DNA of 64,000 nt from Candidatus Bathyarchaeota archaeon (GTDB lineage: Archaea > Thermoproteota > Bathyarchaeia > Bathyarchaeales > Bathycorpusculaceae). Each line of letters starts with the position of its first letter. The stretch's first letter is position 1. Location of the stretch: assembly GCA_026014665.1 (NCBI GenBank), contig JAOZHX010000017.1:310001-374000 (forward strand). The letters run 5' to 3'. Below are positions 41,467 through 49,959 of this stretch, one piece after another. The translations under genes and the position numbers were made by a program. The notes under the pieces are model-generated. The model had not been told where the DNA came from. It worked only from the letters and a program-made list of their open reading frames with translations, and made no database searches.

Positions 41467-44046
41467 ATGAAAAAAAATAAGGCACAGCTGATTTCACATT
41501 TCGTTACGGTTCAAACTGAAAAAACAAAAAATCTTAAAAATAGACGACTCTTGAGCATCATTACGATTGTATCTCTTCTATTGACTATGTCGATTTGCAT
41601 ACCAACGACGGATTCTCAGGTTACTATGAGAGAATTTACACTTTTCGTAGCCGTTGGACCTCAAACTATTGGCGTTGGCCAATCAACTCAAATTGTTGTT
41701 TGGGCTAACGTTGTTCCGATGACATACATTTCGCAAAATCTCAGTGCAGGCGCAGGATTGCTTCGTTTTCCGCGTTACCATAACTATGTCGTAACTATAA
41801 CTGATCCAGACGGTCAAAATGATACCAGAACGTTCAAGGAGACTGACTCGCTTGGTACAGTTGCCTTTAACTACGTTCCCACAAAAGTTGGCACTTATAA
41901 GGTCTCTGCATACTATCCTGGTGAATCCTTTGAGAATGTGGAGTTTTTCAAGGCTAACGTGGCTTTCAAACCAGCGCAATCTAGAGTTGCAACATTTGTA
42001 GCTCAACAAGAACCTATTCCCTACTGGACCGAAACTCCATTGCCGACTGAATATTGGACACGTCCCATCGATGCATCAAACCAGCAATGGGCAAGTATAG
42101 CCAGCAACTGGCTAAGAATGGGCATGGGCGGCTCACAAAATAGGTATTGGACTAACTTCCAACCTTACGGTACTGCTCCCAATACGGCTCATATATTGTG
42201 GTCTACAGTATTTGACAATGGAGGCTTAGTCGGAGGTGAGGTAGGAGAAAGTGGGTACTACACAGGCGAATCCTATCAGAGTAAATTCGCACCAATCATC
42301 CTTAATGGAAAACTTTATTCGAACACACGAGTCGGACCCGCCACAACCTTGGGCTATGTCTGCTATGACCTCGCTACCGGAAAAGAACTCTTTAGACGAA
42401 GCGATTATACGCTAACATGTGCTTTCTCATTTTCCAACCACTGGGAAAACGCCCATGGTACTATCGACTTTCTCATACAACGTAGCGGCACAAACATGTA
42501 TTTCTTTGACCCGCGTAACGGCGAAAACGTATTCAACATAACCAATGTTCCCTCTGGAGGCGCTCTCATAACCGTGGTTACTCCCGAAGGAGTCACTAAC
42601 GACCTGAATATATATACTCTTTCAGGAGGCAACCTGACAAAATGGAGCTTCTACGAAACCGTCAAACCCACTGGAACCCAAACTTCTTGGTCCCCTTCGA
42701 GAACCACAGCTTACAACGGCACAGCGGGCATAATCTATAACGTTGCTATTCCTCGTCCTCAAAACTCAGCAGGACAATTTCTCTCGGGAGATTATGCTTT
42801 CGGTACTAACGGTGGTGAATGTGACGGCACATGGATAATTGGAAGGTCGGTAAACACCACGACTGCTCCCCCCACGGTTTACCTAACAGGCATTCGATGC
42901 AGTGACGGCAAGAAAATGTGGGAAACAAGCCATCAGTTACTTGAAGACCCAAGCATCTGGCGAGGTGGTGGCGGAACACATTTGGACACCGAAGGCGGAG
43001 TCTACTTGAACTATAAAAAAGAGACTATGCAAGCTCTCGCCATAGACATAAACAACGGACAGGTTAAATACTACACGCCTCCCCGAAATGCCAGCGACTG
43101 GGGAAGCTACACTTCAGGTTGGTGCATGGACAGTGCTTACGGCAAATTATTCATTGGAACCTATGATGGGTACATGAATGCATATGACATTAAGACGGGA
43201 AAACTACTTTGGCAATACTACTCTGGCGACGCTGGACTTATGACCCCATATGGAACATACCCATTCTTCCTGGGCATTTACATGGGTATGGGCATAGCCG
43301 ATGGAAAAGTTTTCGCTGCTACTGGCGAGCATTCTGCTAACGACCCACTCTATAGAGGCGAACGGTTACATGTCATTAACGCGACAACTGGAGAAGGCGT
43401 ATGGTCTATTCAGGGCTGGTGGACGGACTTTGCCATTGCAGACGGGCAATACACAGCATACAACGGCTATGATGGAAGGGTATATTCATTCGGTAAAGGA
43501 CCAAGCGCCATGACAGCAACAGTTTCACCGAAAGTTTCCGTAAGCGGCAGCAGCGTACTAATCGAGGGAACAGTGACTGATATATCAGCTGGCACTTCTC
43601 AATACCTTCAGACAAAACGCTTCCCGAATGGTGTTCCCGTCGTTTCTGACGAAAGCATGAGTTCTTGGATGGAATACGTTTACATGCAGCAACCAAAACC
43701 GACGAATGCAAAAGGCGTCAAAGTGATGATCGACGTCATCGACTCTAACAATAATTACCGCAACATTGGTGAAACAACCAGCGACATGAACGGTTGCTTT
43801 AGCTTTGAATGGAAACCAGACATACCGGGCAAATACACTGTAATCGCTAGCTTTGCAGGTTCAGAATCATACTGGCCATCACAAGCACAAACAGCTTTCG
43901 CTGTCGACGAAGTTCAACCAACACCAACACAGCAAGCACAAACTGCCTCAGAACCGCCGATGGAACTCTATTTTGCCATATCAACGATTTCCATAGTCAT
44001 CGCAATCGCAATCGTGGGCTTACTGCTGCTTCGAAAACGACCATAA
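41467..44046 (+). CDS. Large surface protein with PQQ-like beta-propeller (paralogue B)
   Basis: ATG 41467 follows GCAGGAGA and gives 859 residues; an in-frame ATG at 41446 is possible. Domain order equals that of the gene at 11450-14071: hydrophobic signal/anchor (about 30-55), Ig-like domain with QTIGVGQSTQIVVWA, PQQ-like propeller blades (CYDLATGKELF, DIKTGKLLWQYYS, VINATTGEGVWS), Ig-like domain with GVKVMIDVIDSNNNY, Thr/Gln-rich linker and C-terminal transmembrane helix ending LLRKRP. The shared TRPIDA/ATNxxWxxIxxNW block after the first domain confirms paralogy. It is a probable cell-surface protein. A poly-T terminator follows. Confidence 0.82.
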   Translation: MKKNKAQLISHFVTVQTEKTKNLKNRRLLSIITIVSLLLTMSICIPTTDSQVTMREFTLFVAVGPQTIGVGQSTQIVVWANVVPMTYISQNLSAGAGLLRFPRYHNYVVTITDPDGQNDTRTFKETDSLGTVAFNYVPTKVGTYKVSAYYPGESFENVEFFKANVAFKPAQSRVATFVAQQEPIPYWTETPLPTEYWTRPIDASNQQWASIASNWLRMGMGGSQNRYWTNFQPYGTAPNTAHILWSTVFDNGGLVGGEVGESGYYTGESYQSKFAPIILNGKLYSNTRVGPATTLGYVCYDLATGKELFRRSDYTLTCAFSFSNHWENAHGTIDFLIQRSGTNMYFFDPRNGENVFNITNVPSGGALITVVTPEGVTNDLNIYTLSGGNLTKWSFYETVKPTGTQTSWSPSRTTAYNGTAGIIYNVAIPRPQNSAGQFLSGDYAFGTNGGECDGTWIIGRSVNTTTAPPTVYLTGIRCSDGKKMWETSHQLLEDPSIWRGGGGTHLDTEGGVYLNYKKETMQALAIDINNGQVKYYTPPRNASDWGSYTSGWCMDSAYGKLFIGTYDGYMNAYDIKTGKLLWQYYSGDAGLMTPYGTYPFFLGIYMGMGIADGKVFAATGEHSANDPLYRGERLHVINATTGEGVWSIQGWWTDFAIADGQYTAYNGYDGRVYSFGKGPSAMTATVSPKVSVSGSSVLIEGTVTDISAGTSQYLQTKRFPNGVPVVSDESMSSWMEYVYMQQPKPTNAKGVKVMIDVIDSNNNYRNIGETTSDMNGCFSFEWKPDIPGKYTVIASFAGSESYWPSQAQTAFAVDEVQPTPTQQAQTASEPPMELYFAISTISIVIAIAIVGLLLLRKRP

Positions 44047-44069
44047 AAAGGGCAACAATTATACCCAAC

Positions 44070-44086
44070 TTTTTTTTATTTTTTTA
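44070..44086 (+). terminator. Poly-T terminator after PQQ-propeller paralogue B
   Basis: An almost uninterrupted T run (broken by a single ATT) begins 24 bases after the stop at 44046 and fits archaeal U-tract termination. Confidence 0.55.
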
Positions 44087-44110
44087 TACAGCGCAAAAGA
44101 GAAGTTATTT

Positions 44111-44272
44111 TTATTTTGATTGGACTCGTTTAACGACGGGCGGCTTGACCTTCTTCAAAATCCTATAGCCGCATATGATGCATTTGGTTTCTCCGCCGCG
44201 TAGGTCCAACTCGTCTGATGGCACGCGGGAGCCGCATCTCATGCATTCATAAACAATTCCTGTTCTCTCCAT
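44111..44272 (-). CDS. rpo12: DNA-directed RNA polymerase subunit P (Rpo12)
   Basis: This 53-residue zinc-ribbon protein has YECMRCGSRV and CIICGYRILKKVKPP, the near-invariant archaeal RpoP/Rpo12 pattern; the eukaryotic counterpart is Rpb12/RPABC4. The four cysteines bind one zinc. The ATG at 44272 (MERTGIVYEC) is preferred to a 17-residue longer start. A TATA-like GCTTTTAAAC lies about 35 bases upstream. It is divergent from the Trm5-like gene. Confidence 0.92.
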   Translation of the reverse strand: MERTGIVYECMRCGSRVPSDELDLRGGETKCIICGYRILKKVKPPVVKRVQSK

Positions 44273-44305
44273 TAGAAACGCCTCTGCCATAAAGAAAGGT
44301 ATTTT

Positions 44306-44315
44306 GCTTTTAAAC
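44306..44315 (-). promoter_or_regulatory. TATA box for rpo12
   Basis: Read on the minus strand, GTTTAAAAGC lies 34 bases before the rpo12 ATG, leaving a leader of only a few bases. Confidence 0.45.
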
Positions 44316-44350
44316 ATTTCCAATACGTAAAGGCTAAAGAGGATACTATC

Positions 44351-45205
44351 TTGAGGATTAGGCTTAAAGAAAAAGTTGCTAACGTGCTTCCTGCAGAAGC
44401 GTTAAGCAAAGTTTACAGCTCCTTTGACATAATCGGCAACATAGCCATCCTCAAAACTGCCGGGGGCGACACAGCTGGTGCGGAGGCATTTGCCAAACAT
44501 ATAATGGCAACTCACAAGAAGCTCAAAGCCGTCTACGCACAAACCAGCCCCGTCAAAGGCGACTTTCGTGTCAGGTCGCTGGGGCTACTGGCAGGCGAAA
44601 AAATCACAGAAACATCATATCGAGAGTCAGACTGCATCTTTAAGGTTGATGTAGAAAAATGCTATTTCTCACCTAGGCTTTCGCACGAGCGAGCCCGCAT
44701 TGCAGCGCAAGTGCAACCTGGAGAAACAGTGGTTAACATGTTTGCAGGCGTCGGCTGCTTTAGCATAATCATCGCCAAATCGGTGTCTCAAACCAAAGTT
44801 TACTCCATCGACATCAACCCAACTGCATTTTGCTACATGCAGCAAAATGTCCGGTTGAACCGTGTCTTCGGCAAGGTGCAGCCCCTGCTTGGAGACGCAA
44901 AAAACATCATTGAAACACAACTGCAAGGAGTCGCCGACCGCGTGCTGATGCCTCTGCCAGAATTAGCCCTCCAGTACCTGCCAACGGCAGTGTCTGCGCT
45001 TAAAGCGTCGGGCGGAAAAATACACTACTACGACTTTGAACATGCAGTTGGCGGAGAAGACCCTCTTGAGAAAACCAGGCAAAAAGTAGCTCAAATACTC
45101 GATGGTTTAAGTGTAGACTATGGGTTTGTGTCTTCTCGAGTGGTACGCAGCACCGGTCCAAATTGGTTTCAGACGGTTTTAGACATAGAGGTAAACCATT
45201 TTTAG
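44351..45205 (+). CDS. trm5: Trm5-family tRNA (guanine37-N1)-methyltransferase
   Basis: The 284-residue class I methyltransferase has the Trm5/Taw2 layout: N-terminal substrate domain with RVRSLGLLAGE, then CYFSPRLSHERARIA (about 113-127), SAM motif MFAGVGCFSI at about 138-147, acidic SIDINPTAF, and a DRVLMPLPELALQYL catalytic-loop segment at about 197-211. It makes m1G37, the substrate of Taw1 (37556-38518). The related Taw2 aminocarboxypropyltransferase has a similar sequence, so the exact reaction is not certain, but the PLPEL loop favours Trm5. The start is a TTG at 44351. Confidence 0.83.
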   Translation: MRIRLKEKVANVLPAEALSKVYSSFDIIGNIAILKTAGGDTAGAEAFAKHIMATHKKLKAVYAQTSPVKGDFRVRSLGLLAGEKITETSYRESDCIFKVDVEKCYFSPRLSHERARIAAQVQPGETVVNMFAGVGCFSIIIAKSVSQTKVYSIDINPTAFCYMQQNVRLNRVFGKVQPLLGDAKNIIETQLQGVADRVLMPLPELALQYLPTAVSALKASGGKIHYYDFEHAVGGEDPLEKTRQKVAQILDGLSVDYGFVSSRVVRSTGPNWFQTVLDIEVNHF

Positions 45206-45291
45206 CGGGTTAAGGCTATAGCCGCTTTTTTATAACCAGTTGGCGATAACTATTTATGTAATTCAATGATTCTTTTATTATCGGTGTTTTG

Positions 45292-45504
45292 ATGGAAACC
45301 GAAAAGAAAATGGAGCATGCGTTAGCAAAAACAACGCAAAATATGGCTGAAACCTTCCTGGCAATCATGGATAAATTGGCAGGGAAAGAATCAGACATTA
45401 AACTGAGCTTTGAGGACTTGACTCTTGAGGTCGGTATGTTAAAAGCTAAGCTCAACGGCGCAATCGTACTCGACATCGTTTACGCTAAAGAAGCCGAAAC
45501 ATAA
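45292..45504 (+). CDS. Small helical hypothetical protein, 70 aa
   Basis: I do not recognise a family. The sequence is acidic and helical at the N-terminus (KMEHALAKTTQNMAETFLAI) with a beta-like C-terminus (LSFEDLTLEVGMLKAKLNG, IVLDIVYAKE). The ATG at 45292 follows GGTG. The next gene starts 22 bases after its stop, and both products have similar lengths of alternating helix and strand, so they may form a small complex. No membrane segment is present. Confidence 0.6.
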   Translation: METEKKMEHALAKTTQNMAETFLAIMDKLAGKESDIKLSFEDLTLEVGMLKAKLNGAIVLDIVYAKEAET

Positions 45505-45526
45505 TCTATGCGAGGCAGGGCAGTAG

Positions 45527-45919
45527 ATGGCTCTTGCCATCATAGCAGGGATGATAAAATCAGGAAAAATCAAAGTATCCTCTAAAAACGTTGATGCCCT
45601 CGAAATTACAGCAGCAAATCAGAAAATAGACGTTAACGCCATCGATAAGGCAATTTTTAAGGAGACTCTCGCAGCCACACGCCGAGGGAAAGGCAAAGGA
45701 ACGCTTTCGCAACTTAAAACCATCCAAAGCAGCCTCGGCATGGCTAGAGATGCTGCGGAGGAACTTGCAGCTGCCGGTATCACCATCACTCTCTCATACA
45801 AGGGCGATGCCGTTGTCACCATGGGGTCGCAGGCTAACCCTAAATTATCAAGCCTCGCCACAGGAACAAAAGCCATAGAAATCAATCGTCCCCTAAAACT
45901 CATAGAACTAGCTGTTTAG
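45527..45919 (+). CDS. Hypothetical protein, 130 aa, paired with the preceding gene
   Basis: No family is recognised. The N-terminus is a hydrophobic helix followed by strand KIKVSSKNVDALEITAANQK. The middle is basic (ATRRGKGKGTLSQLKTI) and could bind nucleic acid. SSLGMARDAAEELAAAGITI and a C-terminal beta region follow. It is probably co-transcribed with the gene at 45292. The function is unknown. Confidence 0.58.
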   Translation: MALAIIAGMIKSGKIKVSSKNVDALEITAANQKIDVNAIDKAIFKETLAATRRGKGKGTLSQLKTIQSSLGMARDAAEELAAAGITITLSYKGDAVVTMGSQANPKLSSLATGTKAIEINRPLKLIELAV

Positions 45920-45990
45920 CCTCTAAGCCACAGCTTAGGTGGCAATAAAATTTTAATAACTACCGCTTATTCTATGCTGTTGTGATTGGT

Positions 45991-46260
45991 ATGAAGAGAA
46001 AACTTATGGATATCCTTGCTTGCCCCATCGACAAGTACCACCCGCTGGAACTGCATGTTTTTGAAGAAAAAGACGAAATAGTTGAAGGCTTAATCGTGTG
46101 CCCAAAATGCCTCCGATGGTACCCCATTAGAGAAGAAATCCCTGAAATGCTGCCCGATGAGTTGCGCAAAGAAGCTGAGGACTTGCCTTTCTTGAAGAAG
46201 TGGAAAGAGAAGGTACCTCAAAAAATTGTTTCTGAAGGCAAACCCTTCAACCTAACATAA
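45991..46260 (+). CDS. Trm112-like zinc-binding protein
   Basis: The 89-residue protein has DILACPIDKYHPLELHVF at the N-terminus and GLIVCPKCLRWYPIREEIPEML in the middle, the Trm112/YcaR pattern with a CPxD site and a CPxC site. In archaea Trm112 activates several RNA and protein methyltransferases (for example Trm9-, Trm11- and Mtq2-type). The ATG at 45991 is preferred over GTG 45982. It is convergent with the Gfo/Idh-type oxidoreductase gene. Confidence 0.82.
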   Translation: MKRKLMDILACPIDKYHPLELHVFEEKDEIVEGLIVCPKCLRWYPIREEIPEMLPDELRKEAEDLPFLKKWKEKVPQKIVSEGKPFNLT

Positions 46261-46264
46261 CATT

Positions 46265-47215
46265 CTATCTTTCTATTTGTATTGCCCTGTTTTTGGCTGA
46301 AGACCGAATTGCAGCAGTTGCGACTTTTAGGGCTTGAACGCCGTCTTCGCCTGTGACGAGGGGTTTCTTTTTGTCAACGATGCAGTCTACGAAGTGTTGA
46401 AGCTCCAACTTGAGCGGTTCTTGGAACACGGTGCGGGGCTGCACGGTTTCGTTTTTTTGTTCAATGGCAAGGTCTTGGGTGATGTAGTCAAGTCGCATTA
46501 TGGCTTCGCTTCCAGTAACCGTTAAGGTGCGTGTCTTGTAGGGGGTGAGCCAGTTGGTTTCTATAAATGCGCTCTTGCCGTCCTTGTAGGTGAGCATGAT
46601 ATGAGCATAGTCTTCGAACTTTTTAATACGCATATTGCCCATCTTTGCATAAACAGAAGTCGGCTGTTCCCCTGAAATAAAACGCATAACATCTATGTCA
46701 TGGATAGCGGTGTCTTTGACGACGCCAACGTCGCCTATGCGTTCAGGCCACTGAGAAACGCGTTTAGCAGTCGCACAGACCAACTCACCGATTTTTTTAT
46801 CCTCCACAGACTGACGTATCTGCCGCAAGCCTGGGATAAACCGCATCAGGAAACCCACGGTTAGGTGCAAGCCACTCTCTTGGGCTGTGTCAACGAGTTT
46901 TTGGGCTTGCTGGGGGGTGGTCGCCATCGGTTTCTCGACAAGCACGTGTTTGCCTGCCCTGAGTGCTTTGAGGGCTTCTTTGGCTAAAATGGTGGACCAT
47001 GTACAGACGTTAACGGCTTCGATGCTTTTGTCTTTGAGCATCTCCGTGCTATCGCTGTAGGCTTTTACACCATATTGGTTAGCCATGGCTTGCGCCCGCT
47101 CAGGGTTCACATCACAAACCGCAACAAGCTCGGTTGAGGAGAGTTCTTTGTAGACACGGGCGTGGTTCTTGCCCCATTGTCCAGTGCCGATGACGGCTAC
47201 GCCAAGTTTATTCAT
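46265..47215 (-). CDS. Gfo/Idh/MocA-family sugar-nucleotide oxidoreductase
   Basis: The 316-residue product has the NAD-binding VIGTGQWGKNHARVY at about 8-22, the EKPMA motif (about 94-98, including the conserved Lys), and DTAIHDIDVMRFI at about 166-178 with the His-Asp pair used in catalysis. Family members near UDP-sugar genes are typically UDP-GlcNAc 3-dehydrogenases or related. Its ATG overlaps the stop of the UDP-sugar-dehydrogenase-like gene (4 bases), and it is the last gene of the 46-51 kb sugar-nucleotide operon. Confidence 0.86.
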   Translation of the reverse strand: MNKLGVAVIGTGQWGKNHARVYKELSSTELVAVCDVNPERAQAMANQYGVKAYSDSTEMLKDKSIEAVNVCTWSTILAKEALKALRAGKHVLVEKPMATTPQQAQKLVDTAQESGLHLTVGFLMRFIPGLRQIRQSVEDKKIGELVCATAKRVSQWPERIGDVGVVKDTAIHDIDVMRFISGEQPTSVYAKMGNMRIKKFEDYAHIMLTYKDGKSAFIETNWLTPYKTRTLTVTGSEAIMRLDYITQDLAIEQKNETVQPRTVFQEPLKLELQHFVDCIVDKKKPLVTGEDGVQALKVATAAIRSSAKNRAIQIER

Positions 47216-48555
47216 CTTCTATCAGTTCCTCTTCCCAGTCCACAGTATATGAAGCCTTCTGCTCTTACTTTTTGCGGTTCCAACTTACCCGTAAAATCCA
47301 CAACCACAGCTGGAAGCTTCATCAACGCTTTGAGTTTCCTAAAATTTAAGCGGTCACTTTCCATCTGCGCCGATAAAAAGATAAGGCAATCCGCTGCGTC
47401 AACCGCTTCCGTGAGAGTATTTTTCACCACCATAGAATCTGCCGCTTCCCGTTTAGCCTGCTTATAAACAGAGACTTTTGCGCCCTTCTGCTCCAGCAAC
47501 CTGACAAACACATCAAACGTTCCGTGGTTAGGTTCACCTATGAGGGCAATCCTTGCCCGACGAAGGGTCTTTCCGCAATCACGAAGGGCGTCCTGAGTCA
47601 AATTGACTGCATACTTAACCATACCCTCGTTTATCTGCCTAGCTAAAACCTGCAGTTTTAGCTTGACGTTGAGGTTCTCAGCGCTGTCAAGCAGCAAACA
47701 CGCATCACTGCTCCTGTTGGCGTCCTCCAACACAGCGGGGTAAAAGATTGATGATTCAACGTCAAGCATGTTTAACACCTCAAAGTAATCCATTTTTACG
47801 TTTTCGCAAAAAACTGCAAGTTCGTTAGCTAATGCGCGATCCACGTCCTGTTTAGCAATAGAAAACAAAGTAGCTAATTCCGCCGTCTTAACATCAACAA
47901 CTTGTTTTACTGTTTTTGCTACTGTGGATAGTATGGTTACGGCGGCTGCCAAGCTGGTTGGGTCAGAGGCTGCAACCTTTAACTCTAAATCATCTGTTAA
48001 GTGTGGCACCGTCACAACTGGTATGTAAGCTAAACCAAAATCTTGCCCCAACTTCAGCCCTGAAGTATTTTCCAAAGTCTCCTTCAAGGTGCCATCGATA
48101 AAGCCAAAACCTGCAACACCGCCGTAAACAACGAGCGCTCCTCGCTGAAGTGTTTCTCCAACCTGCTTGGCGGCATTTGAGACAGTGGAGTAGTCAGGTT
48201 TTTTTTGTTCGTCCACCCTTGCCTCGACGGCTATCACCGTAATGTCGCTTTGTGCAAAAGCCTTCTTTGCGTCGCCGCTGACACTCACCTGCCCCTTGGT
48301 TATGTACCTTTTTAGTGCCATCTCGGCTTCCACGGTTGAGTTAGGTGTTTTGCCTCTTGACACCTTTTTAGTTACGCTTGGATCAGCGTCGATGCATGTA
48401 ACTTTGAAGCCAGCTTCTGCAAACATGTTCGTAAAAAAAATTCCCCTTTGACCGCACCCTACAACTGTCACATTGTAGTTTAACCGCTTTTCAGGAGTAT
48501 CTACGTCTTGGGGGGTGAGGTTTAAAGGGGCAAGCATCGACAGAGAATCTCCCAT
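47212..48555 (-). CDS. UDP-glucose/UDP-ManNAc dehydrogenase-family protein with unusual active site
   Basis: The 447-residue protein has the three-domain family layout: N-terminal NAD domain (TVVGCGQRGIFFTNMFAEAGF at about 30-50, with D56-A-D58), central helix TAELATLFSIAKQDVDRALANEL (about 224-246) and C-terminal UDP domain (from about 325). Active-site elements are altered. The usual STVPPGTT reads GGVAGFG; the central-helix Asn (N-x-x-R/F) is missing. The GGHCIPxDP loop is reduced to SSDACLLLDS, where C286 and D290 may still correspond. It may oxidise an unusual sugar nucleotide or have lost activity. The neighbours are GlmM-like and Gfo/Idh-type genes. Confidence 0.78.
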   Translation of the reverse strand: MGDSLSMLAPLNLTPQDVDTPEKRLNYNVTVVGCGQRGIFFTNMFAEAGFKVTCIDADPSVTKKVSRGKTPNSTVEAEMALKRYITKGQVSVSGDAKKAFAQSDITVIAVEARVDEQKKPDYSTVSNAAKQVGETLQRGALVVYGGVAGFGFIDGTLKETLENTSGLKLGQDFGLAYIPVVTVPHLTDDLELKVAASDPTSLAAAVTILSTVAKTVKQVVDVKTAELATLFSIAKQDVDRALANELAVFCENVKMDYFEVLNMLDVESSIFYPAVLEDANRSSDACLLLDSAENLNVKLKLQVLARQINEGMVKYAVNLTQDALRDCGKTLRRARIALIGEPNHGTFDVFVRLLEQKGAKVSVYKQAKREAADSMVVKNTLTEAVDAADCLIFLSAQMESDRLNFRKLKALMKLPAVVVDFTGKLEPQKVRAEGFIYCGLGRGTDRR

Positions 48556-48566
48556 CTGTTGGTTTG

Positions 48567-49937
48567 CTAGAGGGCTTGTAGTATCTGTTTGATTTTTGAA
48601 CTGTATTCTTCGATTAGCTTTTGTGCTTTTTCTTGTGTTTTCGCTTCGGCATAGAGCCTAAAAATGGGTTCGGTACCGCTTGGGCGAATAAGAATAGCGC
48701 TGCTGTCTGGGAACCAAATTTTTACGCCGTCAATTGTGCTGATGTTTTGATCCTTGACTTGCTCGTAGATTTTTTGTTGCAAGCTTTCTTTTTTATCATC
48801 TTGACAGGGAATTTTGCCCTTCTCAATATAGTATTGGGGTTGCTCTGCGACGAGTTGAGCCAGCGATTGACCCGTCTGGGCCATAATGTTTAGCAGCAAC
48901 GCTGTTGTCATGGCGCCGTCTCGGACGGCTTGGTGGGGTCCGTAGAAGATTCCGCCGTTTTCTTCACCGCCGAGTTGTGCGTTAATCTCCTTCATTTTAT
49001 GGGAAACTGTTACGCTGCCGACTTTAGTCAAAATAAGCTCGCCATTGTAGGCGTCAACTGTGTCTTTAATCAGCGTCGAGGAGCTTACTGGCGTGACGAT
49101 CTTTGCGCCTGGATTTTGTAGTAGAAACTGCTTGATGACTATAGCGAAGGTTTTGTCCCCCCAATAGATCGCACCGTTGGCTCCGACAAAGATAGATCGG
49201 TCTGCATCGCCGTCGAAAGCAACGCCTATGTCGGCGCCGATTGCTCTCACGGTGGCAGCTAAATCGCCGAGGTTTTCAGGTCTAGGTTCGGGTAATCGCC
49301 CGGGAAAGGTACCATCGATGTTGGCGTTTATGCTTGTTACTTTGCAGCCGAGTTCCCTGAGCAGTCGTGGGGCGGCAATTCCTCCGACGCTGTTGGCTGC
49401 GTCGATGACAACGTGGAAATGTTTACTGGCTATTTTTGCGGGGTCAACGTGTTTTTTTATTGCTTGAGCGTATTCCTCGTTGATTCCAACGAGCTCACTT
49501 TGCTCACCCAGTTTATTCCATGGGGCGAAGACGGTTTTTTCTTCAAAGTATACGTCTTCTATTTCTGTTTCCTGTTCATGCGAGGTTTCTATACCGTCGC
49601 TCCAAATCACCTTGATGCCGTTGTATTCAGGTGGGTTGTGAGAAGCAGAAATGATGACGCCGCCATCCATCCTGTGGTTTTTTACGGCGAATTGAATGGC
49701 TGGAGTCGAAGCCATACCTACAAAGTGAACGTTGCAGCCCGTGGCCGTTAAACCCGAGATGACTGCCTTTGCAAACATGGGACCGCTGGTCCGAGCATCA
49801 TGACCTAAAAGTATGTTTTTGTTTGCTCCAAAAAATGTACCAATTGATGCTCCAACTTTTATCGCCATTTGCGGGGTCAATTCCACATTGACAAGACCTC
49901 GAATACCGTTTGTTCCGAAAAGTTTTCGTGCACTCAT
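48567..49937 (-). CDS. glmM: Phosphoglucosamine mutase / phosphomannomutase
   Basis: The 456-residue alpha-D-phosphohexomutase has the phosphoserine loop SASHNPPEYNG with catalytic S99, the metal-binding DGDADR at about 243-248, the sugar-binding GGEENGG at about 325-331, and the phosphate-binding RPSGTEP near residue 418. In archaea this family supplies GlcN-1-P, Glc-1-P or Man-1-P. The product would feed the nucleotidyltransferase encoded just upstream (22 bases away). The exact hexose preference cannot be read from sequence. Confidence 0.9.
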   Translation of the reverse strand: MSARKLFGTNGIRGLVNVELTPQMAIKVGASIGTFFGANKNILLGHDARTSGPMFAKAVISGLTATGCNVHFVGMASTPAIQFAVKNHRMDGGVIISASHNPPEYNGIKVIWSDGIETSHEQETEIEDVYFEEKTVFAPWNKLGEQSELVGINEEYAQAIKKHVDPAKIASKHFHVVIDAANSVGGIAAPRLLRELGCKVTSINANIDGTFPGRLPEPRPENLGDLAATVRAIGADIGVAFDGDADRSIFVGANGAIYWGDKTFAIVIKQFLLQNPGAKIVTPVSSSTLIKDTVDAYNGELILTKVGSVTVSHKMKEINAQLGGEENGGIFYGPHQAVRDGAMTTALLLNIMAQTGQSLAQLVAEQPQYYIEKGKIPCQDDKKESLQQKIYEQVKDQNISTIDGVKIWFPDSSAILIRPSGTEPIFRLYAEAKTQEKAQKLIEEYSSKIKQILQAL

Positions 49938-49959
49938 ATAAAGATCAACTCTGTGGGTA

